Assembly: GCA_944358755.1 (NCBI GenBank)
Contig: CALVRY010000027.1
Span: forward strand, 1-13,217
Source: an uncultured Bacilli bacterium
GTDB lineage: Bacteria > Bacillota_I > Bacilli_A > RFN20 > CAG-826
Direction of reading: 5' to 3'
Length of the DNA stretch: 13,217 bases
Below are positions 1 to 6,675 of the stretch, in pieces. The translations under genes and the position numbers were made by a program. The notes under the pieces are model-generated. The model was given only the letters and a program-made list of their open reading frames with translations. It was not told the origin of the DNA and ran no database searches. Position 1 is the first letter of the stretch. Each line of letters opens with the position of its first letter.

Positions 1-790
1 TATATAATTTCAAATTTTTTAAGTGCATTATAAATACCGTTTTCCTCAATTCTATCAGTAACATAAAAAGCTTCTTTTTTCGCTTCGTCTTTTCCGTTAC
101 CCATACAAATTCCATACTTAACAATTTTAAACATTGAAATATCATTTAAATCATCACCAAAAGCCATGCCTTCTTCTTTTTTAATATTTAAATGATTAAA
201 GATAGTTTCAATGCCTTTACTTTTAAGGAATTCAATTGGGCTTATTTCAACATTATTTTCAGCAAACCTATCATAGCGAAGTTTTAAACTGTTAATTAGT
301 TCTTTTAACTCAGCATCATTTTCTTCAGTAATAAACACTTGGAAAGCAAGTATTTCTTCATCTTTATACTCTTTAATGTCCAATGGGAATGGTTCATAAA
401 AAACACTATAAAAATCTTTTACAATTTTCTCGTCAGTAACTTTTATAAAAGTGTTAAATTGACAAATCAAATTATAACTTAAGTTATGTTCATTCAAAAA
501 TTTAAGCACTTTATCACTCACTTCTTTTTTATAAAAATCAGCATAAAGTGTTTTGCCATCAAGTATACAAGAACCACCATTGCTTGTTACAAAGCCATCA
601 AATTTTATCTTTTCAAAAGTGCGCAAACCTTTTAAAGAATAATAAGACCTAGCCGAATTAATTATTAATTTTATTCCTTTTTCATGAGCTTTATTTATAG
701 CTTCTAGCCCTAATTTATTGAAATCTCTAATTTGATGATCGAATAAAGTCCAATCAAAATCAAAAAATATTGCTTTAATTTTATCCATAC
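1..790 (-). CDS. Cof-type HAD-superfamily hydrolase, apparently frameshifted at codon 3-4; 3' end at window edge
   Basis: Haloacid dehalogenase-fold phosphatase of the Cof (IIB cap) class; these cytosolic enzymes usually dephosphorylate sugar phosphates or nucleotide cofactors. From base 779 downward the frame is open to the window edge (about 259 codons). It reads IKAIFFDFDWTLFD (motif I with nucleophile Asp and acid Asp, but Trp where Gly is usual), NSARS (motif II), a Lys in LKSKGIE (motif III) and GDDLNDISM (motif IV, metal ligands). The length is close to a full Cof protein (about 270 aa), so only the last few residues or the stop are cut off. The oddity is at the start. The ATG at 790-788 reads Met-Asp-Lys-Lys and then enters the wrong frame, while the HAD frame has TAA at 785-783 and no ATG, GTG or TTG before motif I. 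One extra A in the A6 run at 784-779 would give MDKKIKAIFFD. The domain call is firm. Whether the gene is broken, misassembled, rescued by slippage or started at ATT (779) is open. No SD is visible before 790. Confidence 0.8.
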
Positions 791-796
791 AAAAAA

Positions 797-825
797 TATA
801 TAGAATTTCGTTCTTTAAAACAATA
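797..825 (-). promoter_or_regulatory. Candidate promoter of the Cof-type HAD gene, implying a nearly leaderless mRNA
   Basis: On the minus strand TTGTTT (825-820) and TATATT (802-797) are separated by 17 bp. Transcription would begin about 6-7 bases further on, at or next to the ATG at 790, which would explain why no Shine-Dalgarno sequence precedes it. The region is so AT-rich that such matches arise easily, so this is only a candidate. Confidence 0.28.
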
Positions 826-932
826 TAAATAGTGCATATAAAGAATATAAATACTATTTACCAATTAAATTTTTGAGTATTTTACTTTATTTTTGAAATT
901 AGAACTAATATTATTATTCACGGTGAAAATTT

Positions 933-1211
933 ATGGAAAACGAAGAGACGATTAAATTAATTAAAAAGACTTTAGATAAGGTTCGACCATTCCTTCAAAG
1001 AGATGGTGGAGATGTAACTTTTGATTCATACGAAAATGGAATAGTTTACGTTAATATCCACGGAGCTTGTGAAGGTTGCGCTCTTATTAATAATGATATT
1101 GAAGAAGGAATTGAAGTTATCCTTATGGAAGAGGTTCCTGGCGTTATCGCTGTACGACTTGCAAGTGATAAAGCGGCTGTTCAAGAAGCAATGAAAAAAG
1201 CCGGTCAATAG
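933..1211 (+). CDS. NifU-like (C-terminal domain) iron-sulfur cluster scaffold/carrier protein
   Basis: A 92-residue protein consisting only of the NifU C-terminal domain (Nfu family, as in Bacillus YutI). It holds a transient [4Fe-4S] cluster, typically at a dimer interface, and passes it to apo-enzymes in the cytosol. Visible features are the amphipathic N-terminal helix, RPFLQRDGGDV (17-27), the paired ligands Cys46-Glu-Gly-Cys49 in GACEGCA, and the following helix ending in VPGVIAV, all typical of the domain. Length is normal for stand-alone Nfu proteins. GGTGA at 922-926 is a modest ribosome site 6 bases before the ATG. It is the only convincing plus-strand gene here. It is divergent from the Cof-type gene and convergent with cysQ, and no other Fe-S assembly genes (sufBCDSU) are nearby. 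Its stop codon sits in the loop of a terminator hairpin. Confidence 0.93.
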   Translation: MENEETIKLIKKTLDKVRPFLQRDGGDVTFDSYENGIVYVNIHGACEGCALINNDIEEGIEVILMEEVPGVIAVRLASDKAAVQEAMKKAGQ

Positions 1212-1224
1212 TGATCGGCTTTTT
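1195..1224. terminator. Bidirectional intrinsic terminator between the NifU-like gene and cysQ
   Basis: AAAAAGCCGGTC (1195-1206) pairs with GATCGGCTTTTT (1213-1224) over 12 bp with one G-U, around the 6-base loop AATAGT that contains the TAG stop of the NifU-like gene. A T5 run on the plus strand and, read the other way, a T6 run (1199-1194) let the same hairpin end transcripts from both sides. It serves the plus-strand gene directly and the cysQ transcript about 120 bp past its stop; no other hairpin is evident between 1225 and 1345. Confidence 0.85.
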
Positions 1225-1345
1225 AAATTCGTTAATTGAGATTCTTAAATATATATTGCGTCTATTCAAATTACAAAATATTTTATAAAAGAGTCATTTG
1301 TATTATAAAAAATATGTTTTTCGATCCTAAAATTTTGAAAAGAAG

Positions 1346-2125
1346 CTAAATCAATAGGTTTTCTAATTTATTTACGATGATGTAAGGTTCTAAATTTCTA
1401 ACTTCTTCTCGATTATATTTCATTTGTGTTTTATCTAATTTCACCACAAATCCGCCACTTTCTCTTACAATTATGTCAAAAGCAGCGGTATCCCGCTCTT
1501 TTGTGCCTTGAGTTAATCGATATGAAATTTCAGCCTTCCCCTCAGCAATTAAACATGCTTTTAAACTGCTTCCTTTTTTAACTACATTTGTTATTTTATC
1601 TTTATGTTTTTCAATTGTCTCTTTTTCTATATCAGCAAAATGATGCACACTTCTTAAACAAGTTAAATTATTTGTTTTATCTGAGACATGGATTTTTTCA
1701 GCTAAGTTTTCACGTGAAAACTTAAAAGCACCCTCATTTTTAACTGCGTAATAAATATCTCCAGTGGCCGGCACTGCAATTACTCCAACAACTATTTCAT
1801 GTTTATAACAAAGTGCAATATTTACTGTAAATTCATCATCTTTATGGATAAAATCTTCAGTTCCATCTAATGGATCAACAATAAAAACATAATCATTTAA
1901 TAAACGAGATTTATCGTCCTTGCTTTCTTCAGTTAAAAAAGCATATGTTGGGAAATACTTAGAAAGATAATCTCTAATTAAAACATCACTTGTTTTATCA
2001 GCTTCAGTAACTGGCGAATTATCTTCTTTTAGAATAGTATGAAAACCTGAACGGTAATATTTCATAATATTATCGCTAGCTAATTTAGAAGCTTCAATCA
2101 TTCTTTTTAATTCTTCTTGATACAT
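1346..2125 (-). CDS. cysQ: CysQ-like 3'(2'),5'-bisphosphate nucleotidase, inositol monophosphatase family
   Basis: A 259-residue Mg-dependent phosphatase of the IMPase fold. CysQ proteins hydrolyse 3'-phosphoadenosine 5'-phosphate (PAP) to AMP, relieving inhibition of sulfotransferases and RNA-degrading enzymes. Metal-site motifs are all present: TEADK (40-44), LTEES with Glu66, DPLDGT (84-89), and ERDTAAFD with Asp212, which replaces the usual WDTAA (Arg instead of Trp). GSSLKACLIAEGKAEI (185-200) resembles the equivalent CysQ segment more than inositol monophosphatases, which is why I prefer CysQ; another small phosphorylated substrate remains possible. The start at 2125 is supported by GGAGGA (2134-2129), 3 bases before the ATG. 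The gene sits just downstream of fba, but a strong terminator ends only 3 bases before that ribosome site, so expression probably depends on read-through. No sulfate-assimilation genes are in the window. Confidence 0.82.
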   Translation of the reverse strand: MYQEELKRMIEASKLASDNIMKYYRSGFHTILKEDNSPVTEADKTSDVLIRDYLSKYFPTYAFLTEESKDDKSRLLNDYVFIVDPLDGTEDFIHKDDEFTVNIALCYKHEIVVGVIAVPATGDIYYAVKNEGAFKFSRENLAEKIHVSDKTNNLTCLRSVHHFADIEKETIEKHKDKITNVVKKGSSLKACLIAEGKAEISYRLTQGTKERDTAAFDIIVRESGGFVVKLDKTQMKYNREEVRNLEPYIIVNKLENLLI

Positions 2126-2137
2126 ATTTCCTCCGCC

Positions 2138-2163
2138 AAAAAAGTCCTGCGTCAGCAGGACTT
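2138..2163 (-). terminator. Strong intrinsic terminator after fba, abutting the cysQ ribosome site
   Basis: On the minus strand AAGTCCTGC (2163-2155 read as its complement arm) pairs perfectly over 9 bp with GCAGGACTT (2150-2142) around a 4-base loop, followed by six T (2143-2138). It lies 11 bases past the fba stop, and the SD of cysQ starts at 2134. It is one of the most GC-rich hairpins in the window. Confidence 0.9.
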
Positions 2164-2174
2164 AATTTTTAATT

Positions 2175-3053
2175 TTATTCAGCTGCTTTTCCGTAAGAGC
2201 CAAAGTTTTTAACAATTTCGATTACTTTTGCTTTAATTGCTTCAGAGCCTGGCTTTAACAATTTTCTTGGATCAAAACCTTTTTTATCTTTATCTAAGTC
2301 TTTACCAGCTTCGATATATTTTCTTGTAGCATCAGCAAATACTAATTGAAGTTCTGTGTTGACATTGACTTTACTAACACCAAGTGTAATTGCTTGTCTA
2401 ACCATGTCGTAAGGAATGCCTGTGCCACCATGTAAAACTAATGGTTTGCCGTTAGTTGTTTCTTGAATTTTCTTTAAAACGTCAAAATCAAGACCTTTCC
2501 AATCTGCTGGATAAATACCATGAATATTTCCGATGCCAGCTGCTAAGAAATCAACGCCGAGTTCAGCAATAATTCTACATTCTTCTGGATCAGCTTTTTC
2601 ACCAGCTGAAGTAACACCGTCTTCACTTCCACCGATTCCGCCAACTTCACATTCAATTGATAAACCTTTTGAATGAGCAAGAGCGATTAATTCTTTACTT
2701 TTTGCTAAGTTTTCTTCAAATGGATAGTGTGAACCATCAAACATTACGCTTGTAAAACCTGCTTCAATACATGCTTTTGCACCATCATATGAACCATGGT
2801 CAAGGTGTAATGCAACTGGAACGGTAATGTGTAAAGCTTCATAAATATTCTTTACCATTGTTGCGACAGTTTTATAACCACACATATATTTTGCAGCACC
2901 TTCAGAAACTTCCAAGATAACTGGAGTTTTTGTTTCTTCTACTGCTTCTAAAATAGCTTTTGTCCATTCAAGATTGTTGATGTTAAAAGCTGCGATTGCA
3001 TAATGACCAGCGTGAGCTTTGTTGATCATTTCGGTAGCACTTACCAATGCCAT
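2175..3053 (-). CDS. fba: Class II fructose-1,6-bisphosphate aldolase
   Basis: Zinc-dependent aldolase of glycolysis and gluconeogenesis that splits fructose 1,6-bisphosphate into dihydroxyacetone phosphate and glyceraldehyde 3-phosphate in the cytosol. The 292 residues match the Bacillus FbaA-type (class IIb) length. The catalytic Asp85 and zinc ligand His86 lie in HLDHG (83-87). ECEVGGIGG (134-142) precedes the flexible active-site loop, His178 in GNIHG and His208 in LHGGTG complete the zinc site, and VNVNTE (229-234) contacts the substrate. A strong AGGAGGA (3067-3061) precedes the ATG. It follows rpoE by 37 bp, probably in one transcript; Bacillus subtilis has rpoE and fbaA in the same neighbourhood with pyrG and spo0F between them, which are absent here. 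Tagatose- or ketose-bisphosphate aldolases are related, but the sequence is a good fit to the glycolytic enzyme. Confidence 0.96.
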   Translation of the reverse strand: MALVSATEMINKAHAGHYAIAAFNINNLEWTKAILEAVEETKTPVILEVSEGAAKYMCGYKTVATMVKNIYEALHITVPVALHLDHGSYDGAKACIEAGFTSVMFDGSHYPFEENLAKSKELIALAHSKGLSIECEVGGIGGSEDGVTSAGEKADPEECRIIAELGVDFLAAGIGNIHGIYPADWKGLDFDVLKKIQETTNGKPLVLHGGTGIPYDMVRQAITLGVSKVNVNTELQLVFADATRKYIEAGKDLDKDKKGFDPRKLLKPGSEAIKAKVIEIVKNFGSYGKAAE

Positions 3054-3082
3054 TTTTTAATCCTCCTAAATTTTTTTATAAA

Positions 3083-3107
3083 CATCTAAATTAATCTAAT
3101 TTAGATG
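3083..3107 (-). terminator. AT-rich hairpin at the rpoE 3' end, possible weak terminator
   Basis: CATCTAAATTA (3083-3093) and TAATTTAGATG (3097-3107) form a perfect 11-bp inverted repeat with a 3-base loop. It covers the last codons and the stop of rpoE. On the minus strand only TTTATA follows rather than a clean T run, so termination would be partial at most. It could instead stabilise the rpoE end of an rpoE-fba mRNA. Confidence 0.4.
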
Positions 3108-3507
3108 GATTGTCGTAATCATCGGAACGATCATCGTCATCTTCGTCAGAATCATCGTCCTTTAAACCTTCAGCTTCAATTTCTTCCTTATCGTATTCTT
3201 CAAGGTCAGTATTAGCTTTAGTTTCTTCTTCGATATCGCTATAAACATCGTTCATATCAATATGAACTTTATCATATGTTTGGTTGATTCTTAAATCCCA
3301 TTCGTTATCACCTAATGTAACGAATCTTCCATCAAGAGATAAGTTTGTATAAAAAGTTGAAATTAATTCTTCTTTTTGTTCTACGCTTAAACCAATTCTT
3401 TCGCAGACTGCGTCAAATAATTCAGCAAATTTTGTGATTTTGTTTACTTCTTTCAAGTAAGAATAAGCAACATCAACCATTGATTCATTTCTATAATTTT
3501 CTGCCAT
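3091..3507 (-). CDS. rpoE: DNA-directed RNA polymerase delta subunit
   Basis: Accessory subunit found in Bacillota and some Mollicutes. It binds core RNA polymerase, promotes release from nucleic acids and sharpens response to the initiating nucleotide. The 138 residues show the two expected halves: a folded HARE-HTH domain (about 1-85, with YLKEVNKITKFAELFDAV and SLDGRFVTLGDNEWDLR as its landmarks), then a disordered, very acidic tail (about 86-138, rich in Glu and with a DDD/DEDDDD run). Length is slightly under the Bacillus protein (about 170 aa), the difference being in the tail. AGAGGA (3520-3515) lies 7 bases before the ATG. It lies downstream of gltX with its own probable -10, and upstream of fba. 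Confidence 0.94.
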   Translation of the reverse strand: MAENYRNESMVDVAYSYLKEVNKITKFAELFDAVCERIGLSVEQKEELISTFYTNLSLDGRFVTLGDNEWDLRINQTYDKVHIDMNDVYSDIEEETKANTDLEEYDKEEIEAEGLKDDDSDEDDDDRSDDYDNPSKLD

Positions 3508-3530
3508 GTTAATTTCCTCTCGCGTTATAA

Positions 3531-3536
3531 ATTATA
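3531..3536 (-). promoter_or_regulatory. Candidate -10 element of an rpoE-fba promoter
   Basis: A consensus TATAAT on the minus strand (3536-3531) lies 23 bases before the rpoE ATG and just ahead of its ribosome site, in the 59-bp gap after gltX. No good -35 is seen at 16-18 bp (TAGTAT at 17). The arrangement resembles the ychF promoter, which has TATAAT about 26 bases before its ATG. Read-through from gltX is also possible since no terminator is visible between them. Confidence 0.4.
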
Positions 3537-3566
3537 AATAATTAAGTTATAAAATACTACTCAATA

Positions 3567-5003
3567 TTAAAGTCTTGAAAGCGACTCTTCTTTGCCTAAA
3601 ATATCAATAATATTAAACATTTCGATGCCATGCATTACTCCAGTTAATTTAATACGAATTGGCATATATAAATCTTTTCCTTTAATTCCAGTTGCGCTTT
3701 GTACTTGTTTGAAAAGATTTTTAACATTCATTTCGTTAATTTCGTCAAGGTTTTGCAGGGATTTTTTGAAAACCTCAATTACTATTGAAGAACTTGGCTT
3801 GTCTAGAATAGCTGTTTCTTCTTCGCCAAGATTTTCTTTTTTAACGACAATTTCGTTCAATAAATCGACGATTTCTTGCCCATTTCTGATTTCTTGTTTG
3901 AAGATTAAAGAAATCTTCTTGAGTTCTTCTTCATTCTTTTTAGCAAAGAATTCAACTTTTTTCATAAATGGAAGAATGAAGTCAAAATATTCTTCATCAT
4001 TTAAATGTTTAATGTAATAACTATTTGTCCATAAAAGTCTCTTGTTATCAAACATTGATGGTGAAGAACTAAGTCTAGCAGGATCAAATGATTTAATCGC
4101 TTCTTCTTTAGTAAAAATTTCTTGATTATTTTCACTAGTCCAACCAAGTAAGAACAAGAAATTAAAGATTGCTTCAGGAAGATAACCAAGTTCTTTATAT
4201 TGAGACATAAATTGCAAAATATTGTGGTCTCTTTTAGAAAGTTTTTTACCATTTGGATTAACAATAATTGTCATGTGCCCAAATTGAGGTGGTTCCCATC
4301 CGAAATATTCATAAATTTGTAATTGTTTTGGAGTGTTTGAAAGGTGTTCTTCACCTCTTAAAACATGGGTAATTTCCATTAAATGGTCATCAACAACAAC
4401 AGCAAAGTTGTAAGTTGGAATACCATTTGATTTCATAATTACAAAATCACCAATATCATTGCTATTAAATGAAACATCTCCTCTAACCAAATCATGAAAT
4501 TTGAATTCATGATTTTCCATCATTTTTAGTCTAATAGTAGGTTTTCTTCCTTCTTTTTTGTATTTTTCTTTCTCTTCAGGAGTTAAATTTAAACAATGTC
4601 TATTGTATTTAAACGATTTAACACCACGAGAAAGTTGTTCTTCTTTCATTTCAGCAAGTTCATCTTCTGTGCAATAACATTCATAAGCAACACCCATATC
4701 AACAAGCTTTTGAGCATACTTTTTATAAATGTCTAATTTTTCCATTTGTCTATATGGCGCGTATTTTGGATTAGGTTTTTCTGGAGATTCATCAGGAATA
4801 ATTCCGAGCCAAATCAAATCATGAAGCTGACTTTCTTCAGCGCCTGGAATATTTCTTTCAATATCAGTGTCTTCAATTCTAAAAACAAAATCCCCATTAT
4901 ATTTTTTTGCATATAAATAATTAAATAAAGCGCTACGAGCTCCACCGATATGTAAATATCCGGTTGGAGAAGGAGCATATCTTACTCTAACTTTCTTTTC
5001 CAT
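3567..5003 (-). CDS. gltX: Glutamyl-tRNA synthetase
   Basis: Class I aminoacyl-tRNA synthetase charging tRNA-Glu. In Gram-positives without GlnRS it usually also mischarges tRNA-Gln for later amidation, which is inferred here because no gatCAB or glnS is in view. The 478 residues are normal for the bacterial enzyme (Bacillus about 483). The catalytic core begins with RYAPSPTGYLHIGGA (HIGH-type signature, His18) and RIEDTD (42-47). The KMSKS-type loop is KLSKR (254-258). Cys109, Cys111 and His136/Cys137 fall where many GluRS proteins bind zinc. The region after about residue 330 is the helical anticodon-binding part. The start at 5003 is set by the HIGH motif and by GAGGTGA, which lies inside the last codons of ispF; the ATG follows the ispF stop after only two bases, so translation is probably coupled. 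Confidence 0.97.
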   Translation of the reverse strand: MEKKVRVRYAPSPTGYLHIGGARSALFNYLYAKKYNGDFVFRIEDTDIERNIPGAEESQLHDLIWLGIIPDESPEKPNPKYAPYRQMEKLDIYKKYAQKLVDMGVAYECYCTEDELAEMKEEQLSRGVKSFKYNRHCLNLTPEEKEKYKKEGRKPTIRLKMMENHEFKFHDLVRGDVSFNSNDIGDFVIMKSNGIPTYNFAVVVDDHLMEITHVLRGEEHLSNTPKQLQIYEYFGWEPPQFGHMTIIVNPNGKKLSKRDHNILQFMSQYKELGYLPEAIFNFLFLLGWTSENNQEIFTKEEAIKSFDPARLSSSPSMFDNKRLLWTNSYYIKHLNDEEYFDFILPFMKKVEFFAKKNEEELKKISLIFKQEIRNGQEIVDLLNEIVVKKENLGEEETAILDKPSSSIVIEVFKKSLQNLDEINEMNVKNLFKQVQSATGIKGKDLYMPIRIKLTGVMHGIEMFNIIDILGKEESLSRL

Positions 5004-5005
5004 AA

Positions 5006-5482
5006 CTACATCACCTCATCTATAAGCACAATTGAATAAGCTTCAATTGCTTCCATTTTTCCGACTGGTCCGACTCCTTCATTGGTGCCAGCTTTTAAGG
5101 AAATTTGTTCAACTTCAATTCCCAAATTTTCGGAAATTTTTTCCTTCATTTCTTCCAAAAAACCTTTCAATTTAGGCTTTTCGCAAGAAATAAATGCATC
5201 AATATTTACAATTTTATACTTTTTTTGTTTAAGCAGATCTTTACTATATTTTAAAAAATACAACGAACTTATGTTTTTATATTTATCATCATTTGGTGGA
5301 AAATGTTTCCCTAAATCACCAACATTAAGTGCACCAAATATTGATTCAACAATTGCATGAATAAGACAATCTCCATCGCTATGGCTTTCTAAACCATATT
5401 CACTTGGCACATTTACTCCACCAAGAATTAAAGGAATACCCTTTTTTAAAACATGTATATCTTTACTAAAACCAACTTTCAT
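5006..5482 (-). CDS. ispF: 2-C-methyl-D-erythritol 2,4-cyclodiphosphate synthase (MEP pathway)
   Basis: Cytosolic trimeric enzyme that cyclises CDP-methylerythritol 2-phosphate with loss of CMP, the fifth step of the MEP route to isopentenyl diphosphate. At 158 residues it has the normal length. The zinc ligands Asp8, His10 and His42 fall at the numbers known from the E. coli enzyme. HSDGD (34-38), GDLGKHFP (55-62), CEKPKL (100-105) and KAGTNEGVG (130-138, Glu135 as Mg ligand) cover the remaining signatures. Small departures are FPPND for the usual FPDTD, VES for the usual TDA after His42, and KAGT for KATT. It sits between ychF and gltX with 2-bp gaps on both sides. There is no recognisable SD before its ATG, so it probably depends on coupling to ychF. 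No other MEP genes are in the window; ispD often neighbours ispF but is not here. Confidence 0.94.
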   Translation of the reverse strand: MKVGFSKDIHVLKKGIPLILGGVNVPSEYGLESHSDGDCLIHAIVESIFGALNVGDLGKHFPPNDDKYKNISSLYFLKYSKDLLKQKKYKIVNIDAFISCEKPKLKGFLEEMKEKISENLGIEVEQISLKAGTNEGVGPVGKMEAIEAYSIVLIDEVM

Positions 5483-5484
5483 AA

Positions 5485-6588
5485 TTAAACATTGAATCTA
5501 AAGAAGAAAATATATCCATCTTTAGCTACATAATCTTTTCCTTCAACTCTTAATTTTCCTGCTTCTTTTAAAGCGGATTCACTTTTATATTCCATAATAT
5601 CTTGATAAGTATATACTTCCGCTTTAATAAAGCCTTTTTTGAAATCTGTATGAATGATTCCGGCACAATCTGGAGCGGTCATACCATTTTTAAACGTCCA
5701 TGCTCTGACTTCATCCGCACCAACTGTGAAAAATGTTGACAAATTTAATAATTTATAGGCACTTTTAGCAAGTTGATCCAGCCCACTCATCTCAACTCCA
5801 AGTGTTTTTAAAAATTCAGCTTTTTCTTCTTTTGAATATTTAGAGAGTTCAGCTTCAATTTCGCAGCTTACTGCAATCGCTTGTGCATTTTCTTTTTCCG
5901 CATATTCTTTAACTTCGTTATAAAATTTGCAATTTTCAAGATTTGATAAATCTGAATCTGCAACGTTAGCTACATAAATAATTGGTTTTAAAGTTAAGAA
6001 ATTAAAATTTTTCATAATTTTAGTTTCTTCTTCACTTAAACTCATGCCTCTTAAGGCTTTGCCTTCTTGTAAAAGTAATTTTGCTCTATTTAAAACATTT
6101 ACTTCATAGAGTGCTTCTTTGTCTTTCGAAATTCGTGCTTTGTTTTCAATTTTTGAAAGTCTATTTTGACAACTTTCTAAATCAGCCATTACAAGTTCGA
6201 GATTAATAATTTCAATATCTCTAATCGGATCAACTGTATTTTCAACATGAATAATTTCAGGATTTTCAAAACATCTAACAACTTCAATGATTGCATCAGT
6301 TTCTCTAATATGTGATAAAAATTGATTTCCTAAACCTTCACCCTTGCTTGCGCCTTTAACAAGACCTGCAATGTCACAAAATTCAAAAGTTGAATAAATA
6401 GTTTTCTTTGGATTAAAAATTTTAACTAAATTTTCTACCCTTTCATCAGGGACGATTACAGTTCCAACATTTGGATTAATAGTTGCGAATGGATAATTTG
6501 CTGCTTCGACATTACTATTTGTGATTGCGTTAAATAAAGTTGACTTCCCAACATTTGGTAAACCAACAATTCCAGCTTTTAAACCCAT
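5485..6588 (-). CDS. ychF: Redox-regulated ribosome-binding ATPase YchF (OLA1 family)
   Basis: Universally conserved Obg-family P-loop protein that prefers ATP over GTP and associates with ribosomes; its cellular job is still debated (translation, stress response). The 367 residues match the family. G1 is GLPNVGKST (9-17), the G3 region is DIAGLVKGASKGEGLGN (72-88), and the altered G4 NVADSD (208-213) replaces NKxD, which explains the ATP preference. A coiled-coil insertion spans roughly 130-190. The C-terminal TGS domain runs from about 283 to the end, including FFTVGADEVRAWTF and the typical ending YIFFFRFNV. AGGAG (6603-6599) lies 10 bases before the ATG. It leads a probable ychF-ispF-gltX transcript with its own -10 upstream. 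Confidence 0.97.
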   Translation of the reverse strand: MGLKAGIVGLPNVGKSTLFNAITNSNVEAANYPFATINPNVGTVIVPDERVENLVKIFNPKKTIYSTFEFCDIAGLVKGASKGEGLGNQFLSHIRETDAIIEVVRCFENPEIIHVENTVDPIRDIEIINLELVMADLESCQNRLSKIENKARISKDKEALYEVNVLNRAKLLLQEGKALRGMSLSEEETKIMKNFNFLTLKPIIYVANVADSDLSNLENCKFYNEVKEYAEKENAQAIAVSCEIEAELSKYSKEEKAEFLKTLGVEMSGLDQLAKSAYKLLNLSTFFTVGADEVRAWTFKNGMTAPDCAGIIHTDFKKGFIKAEVYTYQDIMEYKSESALKEAGKLRVEGKDYVAKDGYIFFFRFNV

Positions 6589-6614
6589 AAAATAAATACT
6601 CCTAAATCGTTGAT

Positions 6615-6643
6615 ATTATATAGTAATATTTCAAAAAAATCAT
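6615..6643 (-). promoter_or_regulatory. Probable promoter of ychF-ispF-gltX
   Basis: A consensus TATAAT (6620-6615, minus strand, inside TATATAAT) stands about 26 bases before the ychF ATG. With a 17-bp spacer the -35 would be ATGATT (6643-6638), a poor match that overlaps the T run and stem of the upstream terminator. The expected start near 6608 leaves a short leader that begins just before the ribosome site. Confidence 0.55.
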
Positions 6644-6663
6644 TAAAACTAATGTTTTAATGA
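6633..6663 (-). terminator. Intrinsic terminator of the two-gene ABC transporter unit
   Basis: On the minus strand TCATTAAAAC (6663-6654) pairs perfectly over 10 bp with GTTTTAATGA (6649-6640) around the loop ATTA, followed by seven T (6639-6633). It starts 12 bases after the stop of the 919-residue ABC protein and ends just before the ychF -10. The stem is AT-rich, but stem length and T run are convincing. Confidence 0.82.
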
Positions 6664-6675
6664 AATTTCCAAATA

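Noticed and set aside
840..932. A sigma-70 promoter for the NifU-like gene
   Set aside because: TTGAGT, TTGAAA and TATTAT occur, but no pair has acceptable spacing; in DNA this AT-rich I would not call one.
3592..4017. A 141-codon plus-strand ORF opposite gltX
   Set aside because: It lies fully within a well-supported synthetase gene, has low-complexity Ser/Ile/Phe composition and no family motif.
4001..4264. A second minus-strand frame within gltX
   Set aside because: It is an out-of-frame shadow inside the catalytic domain coding region; the gltX frame is intact across it.
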